Source: Lachnospiraceae bacterium (GTDB lineage Bacteria; Bacillota; Clostridia; Lachnospirales; Lachnospiraceae). From it: a stretch of DNA of 64,000 nucleotides. Made by a program: the position numbers and the translations under genes. The notes beneath the pieces were generated by a model. The model saw nothing but the letters and a program-made list of their open reading frames with translations, had not been told where the DNA came from and ran no database searches. Location: NCBI GenBank assembly GCA_015057635.1, contig SVEB01000109.1:31907-95906 (forward strand), given 5' to 3'. Each line of letters begins with the position of its first letter. Within the stretch, counting starts at the first letter, position 1. Shown in pieces: positions 7,993-17,372 of the stretch.

Positions 7993-10053
7993 ATGTTAGC
8001 AGTTCTTTACCTTGTGCTTTGTTTCCTTCTGGGATACGGTCTGTGCAGTGTGGTATTTCCGAATTTAAAGAATATTACAGGCAGCCGGTTTTCGGGAGAG
8101 AAGCTTAGCCTTTGTTCCTATTTTGTACAGGTTCCTGCATGGTATCTGACGGGAACGGTGGCAATGACATGGCTTACGTATCTGTTTGCTTATGCATTTA
8201 AGTCAAAGGAGAAGCCATTGATCTATGGCAATTTAGGCTCGATGATCGTCGGAGGCCTGCTTATTGTCCTGCTCTTATGGCTTTCGTTAAGGAAGCACGG
8301 CAAAAAAACAGAACGGCAGAATATGGCATGGAGTGAGTTGAAGAAGATATCGGTGGGGGAATATGTGCTTATGTTCCTCTCTTTGTTTTTGATCATTCAG
8401 TTGATGTGGATCACATTTCATGTAAAGAATGGAGAGCTGCAGGTTGGGTATTCAGTATTCAGTGATTTTTCACCGCATCTTGGCATGATTCGGTCATTCT
8501 CATATGGAAATAATTTTCCGACTCAGTATTCTCATTTTGCAGGAGAAGACATTCGGTATCATTTCCTGTTTCAGTTCCTGGTTGGAAACCTGGAGTTTTT
8601 AGGAATGCGCATTGACTATGCGTTTAATATTCCAAGCGCACTGTCCTTATTCGCCGCTGTAATGCTTTTATACGTGCTTGCGGTAAAGATCGGCGGAAAA
8701 CGGTCCGTAGGATATCTGACCTGTCTGTTCTTTGCGTTTAGAAGTTCGAAGAGTCTCTTTATTTTCTTAAGTAAGGTGCCGGAAGGAACAAGTCTTCTTG
8801 CTGCGTTAAAAGACAATACAGAGTTTATCGGCTATACAACGAATGAGGCATGGGGGTTATGGAATCTGAATGTATACTGCAATCAGAGACATTTAGCCTT
8901 GGGGCTTGCGGTTATGTTATTGATCCTTCTTTTCTTTATTCCGCATCTGTATGCGCTGTTTGAAAGAGTGAAGGCAGCAATAGAACAAAGAGAAAAAGAA
9001 GAGAGCACCTTTGCCGTAGCGGTGAGGGAAATCTTCTTTACAAAAGAAGGATGGATGATAAAGGATCTTGGCCTTTGTGTTGCAGCAGGCATTCTTCTTG
9101 GAATATTAGCGTTCTTTAACGGCGCTGTTACCATCGCGGCTTTGCTTATCTTGTTTTTAATTGCAGTATTTGCGGATCGCCGTCTCGAGTTTTTAGTGAC
9201 GGCAGTGATTGCGACAGGATTATCGGTCTTGCAGTCTTCCTTTTTTATAAAAGGGAGTGCGATCAGTACCAGTTTCTACTTTGGATTCATCGCGGAAAAC
9301 CGGACGTTCTTCGGCGTGATTGATTATATTGAACGGCTGTTAGGGATTCTGCCGATCGTGTTGCTTGTAGCGTTCCTTTTGAGTAAGGGAGTGGAAAAGT
9401 GGCTGATGGCATGTGTAAGCCTTCCGTTTCTATTTGCATTTACCATGTCGTTAACCGTGGACGTGACGGTTAACCATAAGTATATTATGATCAGTGTTAT
9501 GCTTGCAGGGATATTCGCAGCAATCGCAATCGTCAAATTATACGAGAAGAGATCCGTATTCTTAAAGGCTGTCTGCATTTTGCTGACGGTAGTTTTAACA
9601 GCGACCGGACTATACGATTATACGATTGTATTAAAGAAGAATCAGAATTCATTAAATTTTGATCTGGATGATCCATTGACGTTATGGATTCGGGATAATG
9701 CGGATTCTAAGGACATTTTCTTAAGTTCAAATTACGCTCTTAATAATGTGGTAATGGGAGGCGCGATGCTTTTCCTTGGCTGGCCTTATTTCGGCTGGTC
9801 GGCAGGGTATGATACCGCACACCGTGCCGAACTTGTGAAAGAGATGTATGAAGCGGATTCGAGTGAAGAATTGATGCAGCTTGTGGAAGAAAATAATATC
9901 CGCTTTATTATTGTGGATTATGATAACCGGGTAAGTATGGATTACAACCTGGATCCATATACGATTCCTGCGACGTATGAAGCGGTTTATGAAAGCGGAG
10001 CCGGTGACTATCAGATAACAATTTATGATACGAAAAAAGCGATTGGCAGATAA
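7993..10053 (+). CDS. Polytopic membrane protein, GT-C-like (YYY/DUF2298-like)
   Basis: The 686-aa protein has about 12 hydrophobic segments spread over residues 1-560 and a soluble C-terminal tail. A loop near residues 160-200 carries DFSPHLGMIRSF and HFAGEDIRYHFLFQF, with the acidic ED pair expected in the first loop of GT-C enzymes that use lipid-linked sugars. The second large protein of this cassette (11925-14375) has a comparable loop. The start is ATG 7993 with AGGAGG upstream. With glf and a family 2 glycosyltransferase next door, I infer a role in building or transferring a lipid-linked surface sugar. The family assignment is tentative. Confidence 0.7.
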   Translation: MLAVLYLVLCFLLGYGLCSVVFPNLKNITGSRFSGEKLSLCSYFVQVPAWYLTGTVAMTWLTYLFAYAFKSKEKPLIYGNLGSMIVGGLLIVLLLWLSLRKHGKKTERQNMAWSELKKISVGEYVLMFLSLFLIIQLMWITFHVKNGELQVGYSVFSDFSPHLGMIRSFSYGNNFPTQYSHFAGEDIRYHFLFQFLVGNLEFLGMRIDYAFNIPSALSLFAAVMLLYVLAVKIGGKRSVGYLTCLFFAFRSSKSLFIFLSKVPEGTSLLAALKDNTEFIGYTTNEAWGLWNLNVYCNQRHLALGLAVMLLILLFFIPHLYALFERVKAAIEQREKEESTFAVAVREIFFTKEGWMIKDLGLCVAAGILLGILAFFNGAVTIAALLILFLIAVFADRRLEFLVTAVIATGLSVLQSSFFIKGSAISTSFYFGFIAENRTFFGVIDYIERLLGILPIVLLVAFLLSKGVEKWLMACVSLPFLFAFTMSLTVDVTVNHKYIMISVMLAGIFAAIAIVKLYEKRSVFLKAVCILLTVVLTATGLYDYTIVLKKNQNSLNFDLDDPLTLWIRDNADSKDIFLSSNYALNNVVMGGAMLFLGWPYFGWSAGYDTAHRAELVKEMYEADSSEELMQLVEENNIRFIIVDYDNRVSMDYNLDPYTIPATYEAVYESGAGDYQITIYDTKKAIGR

Positions 10054-10087
10054 GATGCCATCCGATAGAGAAAGGAAATAAAAAACG

Positions 10088-11176
10088 ATGCATTATGATT
10101 ATGTAGTTGTAGGAGCAGGCCTTGCAGGCCTTACGATTGCTGAACGAGCAGCAAATGAAGGAAACAAGAAAGTATTAGTGATTGAAAGAAGAGGCCATAT
10201 TGGCGGAAATGTATACGATTCCTATAATGAGGACGGTATCTTGATTCATAACTATGGACCTCATATTTTTCATACAAACGATAAAGAAGTTTATGACTAT
10301 CTAAGCAAGTTTACAAAATGGAATGACTTCTGGCACAGAGTATTAACTTATGTGGATGGTAACCTGATTCCGATGCCGATTACGGTGGAAACCGTGAATA
10401 AGTTATATAATCTTAACTTAAGCACGAAGGAATTTGAAGCATTTATCAAAGAAGAAGCAGAAGACATTGAAGAGATTCGCACAAGCAAGGATGTAGCATT
10501 AAGCAAGGTTGGAGAGAATATCTATAATTTATTCTTTAAGAACTATACAATCAAGCAGTGGGGCATTGATCCGGGTGAGATCGATACATCCGTTATTTCC
10601 AGAATTCCAATCCGTTTTAATCGTGATACCAGATATTTTGCAGATAAATATCAGGGAATGCCAAGACATGGCTATACCAAAATGTGTGAGAATATGTTAC
10701 AGAATAAGAATATTAAGATCATGCTGAATACGGATTATAAAGAAGTGAAGGACGATATCACATATGATAAGTTAATCTATACCGGACAGACAGATGAATT
10801 TTATGATTTTGAATATGGCAAATTAGCATATAGAAGTCTGGAATTCAAGTTTGAGACATTCGATCAGGAATCCTATCAGGAAGCGCCGGTTGTGAATTAT
10901 CCAAACGACTATGATTTTACACGTATTACGGAATTTAAGAAGCTAACCTGGCAGGATCATAAAAAGACAACAATCTTAAAGGAATATCCACAGGCAGAGG
11001 GAGAACCTTATTATCCGTTCCCAACCAAAGAGTGTAAGGAACATTTTGCAAAATATCAGGCCAAGATGGAACAGGAAGAGAACACTTACTTCTTAGGAAG
11101 ACTTGCTGAATATCGTTATTATAATATGGACGCTGTTGTAAGAAGCGCTCTGGATTTATATAACAGGATCAAGTAA
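10088..11176 (+). CDS. glf: UDP-galactopyranose mutase
   Basis: The 362-aa flavoenzyme converts UDP-galactopyranose to UDP-galactofuranose. The N-terminal FAD-binding motif is YVVVGAGLAGLTIAE, followed by IERRGHIGGN and the GPHIFHTND segment typical of Glf. The C-terminus carries the usual FLGRLAEYRYYNMDAV. Length is normal. An AAAGGAAA site precedes ATG 10088. It sits between a polytopic membrane protein and a glycosyltransferase, so galactofuranose is probably built into a surface polymer or glycolipid by this cassette. Confidence 0.97.
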   Translation: MHYDYVVVGAGLAGLTIAERAANEGNKKVLVIERRGHIGGNVYDSYNEDGILIHNYGPHIFHTNDKEVYDYLSKFTKWNDFWHRVLTYVDGNLIPMPITVETVNKLYNLNLSTKEFEAFIKEEAEDIEEIRTSKDVALSKVGENIYNLFFKNYTIKQWGIDPGEIDTSVISRIPIRFNRDTRYFADKYQGMPRHGYTKMCENMLQNKNIKIMLNTDYKEVKDDITYDKLIYTGQTDEFYDFEYGKLAYRSLEFKFETFDQESYQEAPVVNYPNDYDFTRITEFKKLTWQDHKKTTILKEYPQAEGEPYYPFPTKECKEHFAKYQAKMEQEENTYFLGRLAEYRYYNMDAVVRSALDLYNRIK

Positions 11177-11203
11177 GAAAATTGTACACAGGGGGAAATG
11201 AAG

Positions 11204-11932
11204 ATGGATAAGTTATATATCGTAATTCCGGCTTATAATGAGGAAGCCAATGTGGAACGTGTTATCAAAGACTGGTATCCTATTGTGGAGAAGACAGGGA
11301 AGGAAAGTAGACTGGTGGTGATCGATGATGGAAGCAAGGATTCCACTTATGCGATTATGACCAGATTAGCGAAGGACTACCCGCAGTTGAAGCCGATGAC
11401 AAAGAAGAATGGAGGGCATGGGGCCACTATTTTATTTGGGTATCAGAAAGCAATTGAAGAAGGAGCTGATTATGTCTTTCAGACAGACTCGGATGGTCAG
11501 ACGGTTCCGGACGAGTTTTGGGATTTCTGGAAGGAAAGAGAAAACTACGCAATGGTAATTGGTCATAGAAAGGGACGGCAGGATGGTTTGTCCCGTATAT
11601 TTGTGACAAAGACATTAAAGCTTGTATGCCAGATCTGTTTCCATGTGACGTTGACAGATGCGAACACTCCGTTTCGTCTGATGAAGGCTTCGGTCTTAAA
11701 AGAGAATCTTCCACTGATTCCGAAAGATTATAATTTATCCAACGTTATTATTTCTGTTATTTATGCAAAGAAGAAGCTGCCGGTTCTTTATAAGAGGGTG
11801 ACTTTTAAGCCTAGACAGGGCGGAGTGAACTCCATTAATATGAAGAAGATCATTAAGATCGGAAAACAGGCAGTAAAAGATTTTAGTCAGATTAATAAAG
11901 TTATTAAGAATAAGGAGAGAATCAATGGGTAA
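11204..11932 (+). CDS. Family 2 glycosyltransferase (DPM/undecaprenyl-P sugar type)
   Basis: The 242-aa cytosolic enzyme has the GT-A fold motifs VIPAYNEEANV, VVIDDGSKDST and the metal-binding QTDSDGQT. The single catalytic domain ends in a basic tail without obvious membrane helices. Such compact GT2 enzymes often charge polyprenyl phosphate with a sugar, which a GT-C protein then uses. The track starts at 11198, but ATG 11204 has the better spacing (8 bases) from GGGGG. It overlaps the next gene by 8 bases, so the two are tightly coupled. Confidence 0.9.
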   Translation: MDKLYIVIPAYNEEANVERVIKDWYPIVEKTGKESRLVVIDDGSKDSTYAIMTRLAKDYPQLKPMTKKNGGHGATILFGYQKAIEEGADYVFQTDSDGQTVPDEFWDFWKERENYAMVIGHRKGRQDGLSRIFVTKTLKLVCQICFHVTLTDANTPFRLMKASVLKENLPLIPKDYNLSNVIISVIYAKKKLPVLYKRVTFKPRQGGVNSINMKKIIKIGKQAVKDFSQINKVIKNKERING

Positions 11933-14375
11933 AAGAAGCAGGGATATTGTGATAAAATGCGGGATGCCCATTCTTGCGTTCGTTATCATCGCGCTAACGG
12001 GAAAGTCTTTGTTAGGAAATGATTATGGAGCATTCTTTCAGTGGTGGTTTACGCTTTTTGTGATAGGCATTGTATTTTTGCCAATCAGCAGCCTGATATT
12101 TAGGAATTTTCATGATGGAGGATGGCTCTTCTCTAAGACGATCGGGCTCGCGGTGAGCGGCTGGGTGATGTGGTATCTGTCCTCTTTCCATATCCTCAAA
12201 TTCACAAGGACGAATACAATTGTTTCGGTAGGAATCTGTGCGGTGCTCACTGCTGCAGTAATGGCAGGAAGTATCCGTTATGCAAAGAAGAATGGGGCAG
12301 AGATGCCATATCAGTTTGATGTTGACAAAATCGGCGGGATGCTTACCGCGGAATGCCTGTTTTTTGCAGCATTTACATTCTGGATTTATTTAAAGGCATT
12401 TAAGCCGGAGGCATACGGAACGGAGAAGTTCATGGATTATGGTTTTATGACAACCATGATGCGTGCCGAATATATGCCGCCACAGGATTTATGGATGGCA
12501 GGCAAGAATATCAACTATTATTATGTCGGACAGTTTTTAGCGACTTATCTGACGAAACTTAGTGGCGTGGGCGTGGAAAATGGCTACAATCTGATGCTGA
12601 TGACAATCGCATCAATGGGATTCGCCCTTCCATACAGCATCGCCTACAACGTAATGAAGACATTTTTACTGGATCGCGGGCTTGCAAGAAGAAATACAGG
12701 AAAACCACAGTTCGGTTTGAAATTCATGAAGCATAAGACGGCGGTTGCGACCGTATGCGGTGTATTTGCAGGGCTTTTAGTATCCATTGCCGGCAATATG
12801 CATTATCCGATCTATCGTTTTATTGTTCCATTTCTAAATAAAAGAAGCGGTAAGGAAGTATCGTCCTACTGGTTCCCGGATGCGACTAGATATATCGGGT
12901 ATAATCCGGATACAACAGATAAGACGATCCATGAGTTTCCATGTTACTCCTTTGTATTAGGAGATCTGCATGCGCATGTTATTAATATTATCTTTGTACT
13001 GACAGTGCTTGCAATTTTATTCGCGTATCTGCTTAGCAGAAAGAAACAGATGGATGCACTTCGTATGGGAGAGTCCATCGAAGAGCCGAATTTCTTAAAA
13101 GAATGTTTTCATCCATGTATTTTGCTGATCGGATTCTTTATCGGGTTATTCCATACAACGAATTTCTGGGACTATCCGATTTATTATGTAGTATCCGGAG
13201 CAATTATTCTGTTCTCAAATCTGGTCATTTATCAGTTTAAGAAGAAAGCAGTCTTTTTGACAGCGGCTCATGCAGTTATTATATTAGGCATTGCAAAGCT
13301 TGTCTGTCTGCCATTTACGCTTTCCTTCGATCAGATTTCTACTTCCATCAGTATTACGAGCGCGAGAACCCCTCTTTATCAGCTGGCTGTATTATGGGGC
13401 ATCCCATTATTCTTAGTGGCTATGTTTGTAAGGGTTCGCTATAAAGATCTGAAGGTGGAAGGTTACATCACAGAAAAAGACGCATCGTATGGAAACGCGA
13501 AAAAGAAGAAAGATATGCTGCAGCAGGAAAATGGGAAAGTTGCATTTGTGCCGGATAAGAATAAACTATTTCAGTTTATTGATACGTTAACGGTAGCAGA
13601 TCTGTTTATTATCACGATTGGTTTATGTGCAGCAGGTCTTATCCTGATGCCGGAAGTTATTTATGTGGTAGATATCTATTCCGGAGATTATAAGCGTGCC
13701 AATACAATGTTTAAGCTTACGTATCAGGCGTATATCATGTTTGGTATCGCGATGTCCTATATCTCTATTCGGTTTATCACAGAAGAACGCACGAAAGTCA
13801 GAAGAGTGACAGGTCTTATTGCAGCAGCACTTTTAATCTGGACAATGGGTTACTTTGGAAATGCCGCAAAAGCATGGTTTGGAGATGTAAAGGATTCCTC
13901 CCGCTATCAGGGCATTGACGCATCTGCGTTTATAGAAAAAGAAAACTATGATGATTATCTCGCTACAAAATGGCTGAATGAGAATGTGACGGGTGCTCCG
14001 GTCGTACTGGAGGTAAACGGAGACAGTTATACGTATCATGAACGTGTTTCGGTTATAACAGGACTTCCTACCGTACTTGGATGGAAGACACATGAATGGC
14101 TGTGGAGAAGCGATGCGACAGGAGGATATCCGCCTGTATTGAATGAACGTACCGCTGATATACAGACAATCTATACATCAGAGGATGTGAATGCAGTAAA
14201 GGAATTGATTGAAAAGTATGATATTTCCTATATCTATGTAGGGCAGCTAGAGGCAGAGCAATATGAAGTGCCGGTAAATGATGAACTCCTTCGTTCATTA
14301 GGCGAAATCGTATTCGAAAGCCCGGCAACGGATACAAAGACTTATGCGACCTATATTGTAAAAATAGATCGCTAG
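11925..14375 (+). CDS. DUF2298 (YYY) polytopic membrane protein
   Basis: The 816-aa protein has more than ten predicted membrane helices. The loop PPQDLWMAGKNINYYYVGQF (about residues 185-205) is the hallmark of the DUF2298/YYY family. Later motifs FVLGDLHAHVINI, GLFHTTNFWDYPIYY and KRANTMFKLTYQAY also fit. The family resembles GT-C membrane glycosyltransferases, but its substrate is unknown. GGAGAG precedes ATG 11925 inside the glycosyltransferase gene. With glf and the smaller related protein upstream it probably transfers a lipid-linked sugar outside the membrane; this is inference. No damage seen. Confidence 0.9.
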   Translation: MGKRSRDIVIKCGMPILAFVIIALTGKSLLGNDYGAFFQWWFTLFVIGIVFLPISSLIFRNFHDGGWLFSKTIGLAVSGWVMWYLSSFHILKFTRTNTIVSVGICAVLTAAVMAGSIRYAKKNGAEMPYQFDVDKIGGMLTAECLFFAAFTFWIYLKAFKPEAYGTEKFMDYGFMTTMMRAEYMPPQDLWMAGKNINYYYVGQFLATYLTKLSGVGVENGYNLMLMTIASMGFALPYSIAYNVMKTFLLDRGLARRNTGKPQFGLKFMKHKTAVATVCGVFAGLLVSIAGNMHYPIYRFIVPFLNKRSGKEVSSYWFPDATRYIGYNPDTTDKTIHEFPCYSFVLGDLHAHVINIIFVLTVLAILFAYLLSRKKQMDALRMGESIEEPNFLKECFHPCILLIGFFIGLFHTTNFWDYPIYYVVSGAIILFSNLVIYQFKKKAVFLTAAHAVIILGIAKLVCLPFTLSFDQISTSISITSARTPLYQLAVLWGIPLFLVAMFVRVRYKDLKVEGYITEKDASYGNAKKKKDMLQQENGKVAFVPDKNKLFQFIDTLTVADLFIITIGLCAAGLILMPEVIYVVDIYSGDYKRANTMFKLTYQAYIMFGIAMSYISIRFITEERTKVRRVTGLIAAALLIWTMGYFGNAAKAWFGDVKDSSRYQGIDASAFIEKENYDDYLATKWLNENVTGAPVVLEVNGDSYTYHERVSVITGLPTVLGWKTHEWLWRSDATGGYPPVLNERTADIQTIYTSEDVNAVKELIEKYDISYIYVGQLEAEQYEVPVNDELLRSLGEIVFESPATDTKTYATYIVKIDR

Positions 14376-14468
14376 AAGAAGGGGACTTCCCGGATGGCAA
14401 ATGACGGTTCACGATATGCATTTTTTCGCATATGATATTATGAGGTTAGGAATGAGAGGTGTCAGCGT

Positions 14469-15218
14469 ATGATGGATAATACTGACCCTGCAGCACTTCC
14501 GTCACCAGAAGAGAATGAGTCATTACAGTTATCCGGGGAAGAAACGCCTGGCAGGGTCATCATCAATTATTGTCTGGTGCGTGTGCTCCATGCAGCCGTG
14601 AAGCAGCCGCCGATCCGGGTGATGATTGGAAATCGGATGATAACGAATCATCTGGGGTACGGAAAGATATCTCAGTATGAGAGAGTGAGCTGCGGGAACG
14701 CAATGGTTACCATATATGGAGGTATTAATCCGGAAGAAAAGCTTTATCAGGCAGATATTTCATTTAAAGCAGGAACAAGCATTACGCTTGCAGTCACAAG
14801 TACAGGATGGAAGGTAGAAAGCGGTGTTATCTACGACGGCGACTGTCGCTATCAGCCGCAGAGCGGATCCTGTCTGCGTGCAGTGAATCTGACGGGAGAG
14901 CAAAAGCCGTTCGATATTCTGCTAAGCAGTGGGAGGATCGTATTCCATAATGTGAAGAATCGGGAAGTGACTGCCTGGAGACAGAATTATCCTGGAGAAT
15001 ATGACTTTTATCTTGTGCCGACGCCTGAAGGGGTATATGCGCAAGAAGAAACAGTATCTTTAGAAGAAATGCCATATGTGGAAACTGAATTTTACAGGGG
15101 GCAGGAAGCAGTTCTGATGTTCTACCAGAGGCTTTTATCTGATACCCGCTATACCTGTTTTATTATAGGGGGAGGCCAAAAAAAAATACCAATTCAGATT
15201 GTGTTTGCAGAGAACTAG
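14469..15218 (+). CDS. DUF4397 domain protein
   Basis: The 249-aa protein has the DUF4397 signature: VRVLHAAVKQPPIRVMIGNR followed by HLGYGKISQYERVSCG. This beta-rich domain occurs mostly in extracellular or surface proteins. No signal peptide is visible; the N-terminus is acidic and Pro/Glu rich, so it is either cytosolic or exported by another route. GAGAGGTG precedes ATG 14469, and a second ATG follows immediately. It lies about 90 bases after the DUF2298 gene. An ATATGC/GCATAT hairpin lies between them. It may be the last member of the glycan cassette. Function is unknown. Confidence 0.8.
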   Translation: MMDNTDPAALPSPEENESLQLSGEETPGRVIINYCLVRVLHAAVKQPPIRVMIGNRMITNHLGYGKISQYERVSCGNAMVTIYGGINPEEKLYQADISFKAGTSITLAVTSTGWKVESGVIYDGDCRYQPQSGSCLRAVNLTGEQKPFDILLSSGRIVFHNVKNREVTAWRQNYPGEYDFYLVPTPEGVYAQEETVSLEEMPYVETEFYRGQEAVLMFYQRLLSDTRYTCFIIGGGQKKIPIQIVFAEN

Positions 15219-15224
15219 GAAGAA

Positions 15225-15305
15225 GGCATATGCGCATAGCCCGCTATTTAGCGGATACGATAAAATATAACAGGATGGGCATGCGGCATACAGTGTGCAT
15301 ATGCC
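15225..15305 (+). other. Large inverted-repeat structure between DUF4397 and phosphodiesterase genes
   Basis: GGCATATGCGCA (15225-15236) pairs over 12 bp with TGTGCATATGCC (15294-15305, one G-U). The loop holds a perfect CCGCTA/TAGCGG hairpin, and a GCCTG/CAGGC hairpin follows at about 15303-15326 ahead of AAAATAAAAATAG. It could be a compound terminator without a T-run or a structured RNA. The next promoter begins at 15351. Confidence 0.5.
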
Positions 15306-15350
15306 TGCCTGAAAAATGGACAGGCTGACAAAATAAAAATAGAAGTTTCA

Positions 15351-15379
15351 TTGAAAAATAGGACGAATCGTTTTACAAT
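15351..15379 (+). promoter_or_regulatory. SigA-type promoter for the phosphodiesterase gene
   Basis: TTGAAA, 17-base spacer, TACAAT, 52 bases before the GTG start. Confidence 0.75.
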
Positions 15380-15431
15380 AGAAAAAGGATACATAAATGG
15401 AAGTATATACTAAAAGATAGCGGGTGCAAAA

Positions 15432-17303
15432 GTGATACGATTAATTAGGGACACAAAAAATTTTATAACGAGGAATCTGAAAAGTCTTGTACTGTTTGAG
15501 CTGCTTTATAAGCTTACGTTACTGCTTGTCGTACTTCCGATATTTGAAGCTGGTCTGAAGAAAACATTAAATATGGCCGGCTATAGTTATTTAACGATTG
15601 AAAATATTCTGCCATTTTTAAGAAATCCGGCTACCATTCTCTCCATAGTGCTTTTTCTTTTGATGATGGGATTTTTCATTCTTTTGGAAATGAATTGCCT
15701 AAGTGTTTATTTTCATAGCTGTATGCAGTTAAGAAAGATACGTCTGGTAGAAATCTTCTTTACCGGTATTATCCATACGGCAAGGGAATTAAAAAAGAAG
15801 AATTTCCTGATTGTGCTTTACAGTACCTTATATGGAGTGGTGCTGCTGCTTCCTCTTATTATTGTGAGCATCTCGAATATGAGAATTCCATCTTATATGG
15901 TCAAGATAATCAAAAATGACAGAGAAGTGGCGATTTGGGTAATCGCGCTGGTGGTATTGGCAGTTGTAGCTGTATATGATGGATTATTCGTATTTCAGTT
16001 CTGCAATATTGAGAAGAAAACATTCCGAGAGGGCCGCTCTCTCAGCAGAGAATTAAAAAAAGGAAGAAATCTAAGAATTCTATCTGTTATTGTGGCGTTT
16101 AATATCCTGCTTTGGATCGGATATGCTGTGCTCTATGTGATCGTCACAGTGGTGACGATTGTCATTACGTATGTGACCATGGATCCGACCGTTGTTGTTG
16201 CTGCATTTTTAAAGATATATAATCAAATGAATCAGTATGTTGGTTTTGTGATTGCAATTGTATCTTTGATTGGGAATTACGGCCTTATCACAAAGCTTTA
16301 CATTGATTACCGCGATTTAAATCCATATGCGGGATATGAGATCGATAAAATTCAGGAACAGATTATGAATGCGGAAGCAGAGAGGCTTCTCGAAAAGGGT
16401 TATTACAGGAATATTAAGGTTCCGCAGGGACGTTATATGGTCATTATTACAGTATTAAGCATCGTGGTAATCGCGATGAACTGTTACAATCTTGCCAAAG
16501 GTGTCTATAAAGGAGCCTTTGTGGAACGGGATACGTTATTTGGAAGCTATATCACATCCCATCGCGGTCTTTCCAGTGAGGCGCCGGAGAACACGATTCC
16601 GGCACTTGAACTTGCAATTGACCGGTTTTCGGATTATGCCGAGATTGACGTACAGGAAACAAAAGATGGTGTTATCATACTGCTACATGATGCCAGTCTG
16701 AAGCGGACTACCGGTGTTAAGCGCAATATCTGGAATGTGACTTATGAGGAACTTTTAACGTATGATGCAGGAAGCTGGTTTTCTTCTGACTATATCGGGA
16801 CTGTAATTCCTACGTTAGAGGAAGTATTAGATTTATGTCGGGACCGAATTAAGCTTAATATTGAGATCAAAATCAATGGACATGAGCAGTATCTGATCGA
16901 GAAGGTTGTGGATTTGATTGAGGAATATGACTTTATCAATCAGTGTGTGGTCACCTCTACAAGCTACAGTGCTTTGGCAAGGGTCAAGGAACTCAACGAG
17001 AATATTAAGACTGGCTATATTATGTCGATTGCGTATGGATATTTCTATAATAAGGAGTATGCTGACTTCTTTAGTGTGAAATCAAGTTTTATCACAGAAT
17101 CCATGGTGCGTACGGCACATAGTTTAGGTAAGGAAGTGCATGCCTGGACAGTGAATACGACGACGGAAGTGGAGAGGCTGAAACAGATCGGTGTTGATAA
17201 TATCATTACAGACAACCCGGTCAAGGTAAGAGAGATCATTTCCAATGCGAATGCGATTGTAACATTTAAGGAATTGCTTGGAATGTTGGAAGAAGTAAAT
17301 TAA
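15432..17303 (+). CDS. Membrane glycerophosphodiester phosphodiesterase
   Basis: The 623-aa protein joins an N-terminal membrane domain (about eight helices in residues 1-360, with cytosolic loops such as RDYRDLNP-like segments) to a GlpQ/UgpQ catalytic domain of about 250 residues. The catalytic motifs are SHRGLSSEAPENT (His near 377), EIDVQETKDG, LLHDASLKRTTG and NIEIKING. The enzyme hydrolyses glycerophosphodiesters to glycerol-3-phosphate and an alcohol. In this two-domain form the substrate may be membrane lipid head groups or a teichoic-type polymer. GTG 15432 is the start, with only a weak GCGGGTG ribosome binding site. Full length. Confidence 0.93.
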   Translation: MIRLIRDTKNFITRNLKSLVLFELLYKLTLLLVVLPIFEAGLKKTLNMAGYSYLTIENILPFLRNPATILSIVLFLLMMGFFILLEMNCLSVYFHSCMQLRKIRLVEIFFTGIIHTARELKKKNFLIVLYSTLYGVVLLLPLIIVSISNMRIPSYMVKIIKNDREVAIWVIALVVLAVVAVYDGLFVFQFCNIEKKTFREGRSLSRELKKGRNLRILSVIVAFNILLWIGYAVLYVIVTVVTIVITYVTMDPTVVVAAFLKIYNQMNQYVGFVIAIVSLIGNYGLITKLYIDYRDLNPYAGYEIDKIQEQIMNAEAERLLEKGYYRNIKVPQGRYMVIITVLSIVVIAMNCYNLAKGVYKGAFVERDTLFGSYITSHRGLSSEAPENTIPALELAIDRFSDYAEIDVQETKDGVIILLHDASLKRTTGVKRNIWNVTYEELLTYDAGSWFSSDYIGTVIPTLEEVLDLCRDRIKLNIEIKINGHEQYLIEKVVDLIEEYDFINQCVVTSTSYSALARVKELNENIKTGYIMSIAYGYFYNKEYADFFSVKSSFITESMVRTAHSLGKEVHAWTVNTTTEVERLKQIGVDNIITDNPVKVREIISNANAIVTFKELLGMLEEVN

Positions 17304-17312
17304 AAAGTGATG

Positions 17313-17368
17313 AACCCCCAATCTATCTGCTGCATATTTTAATATGTGAGCGAATATGAGGGGGTTTT
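17313..17368 (+). terminator. Hairpin overlapping the amidase ribosome binding site
   Basis: AACCCCC (17313-17319) pairs with GGGGGTT (17360-17366), and an inner GCATAT/ATATGT stem sits between. TTTTATTATT follows. It acts as the terminator of the upstream gene, but the right arm is also the GAGGGGG Shine-Dalgarno of the amidase gene, so transcription past it would leave the site masked. Confidence 0.7.
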
Positions 17369-17372
17369 ATTA

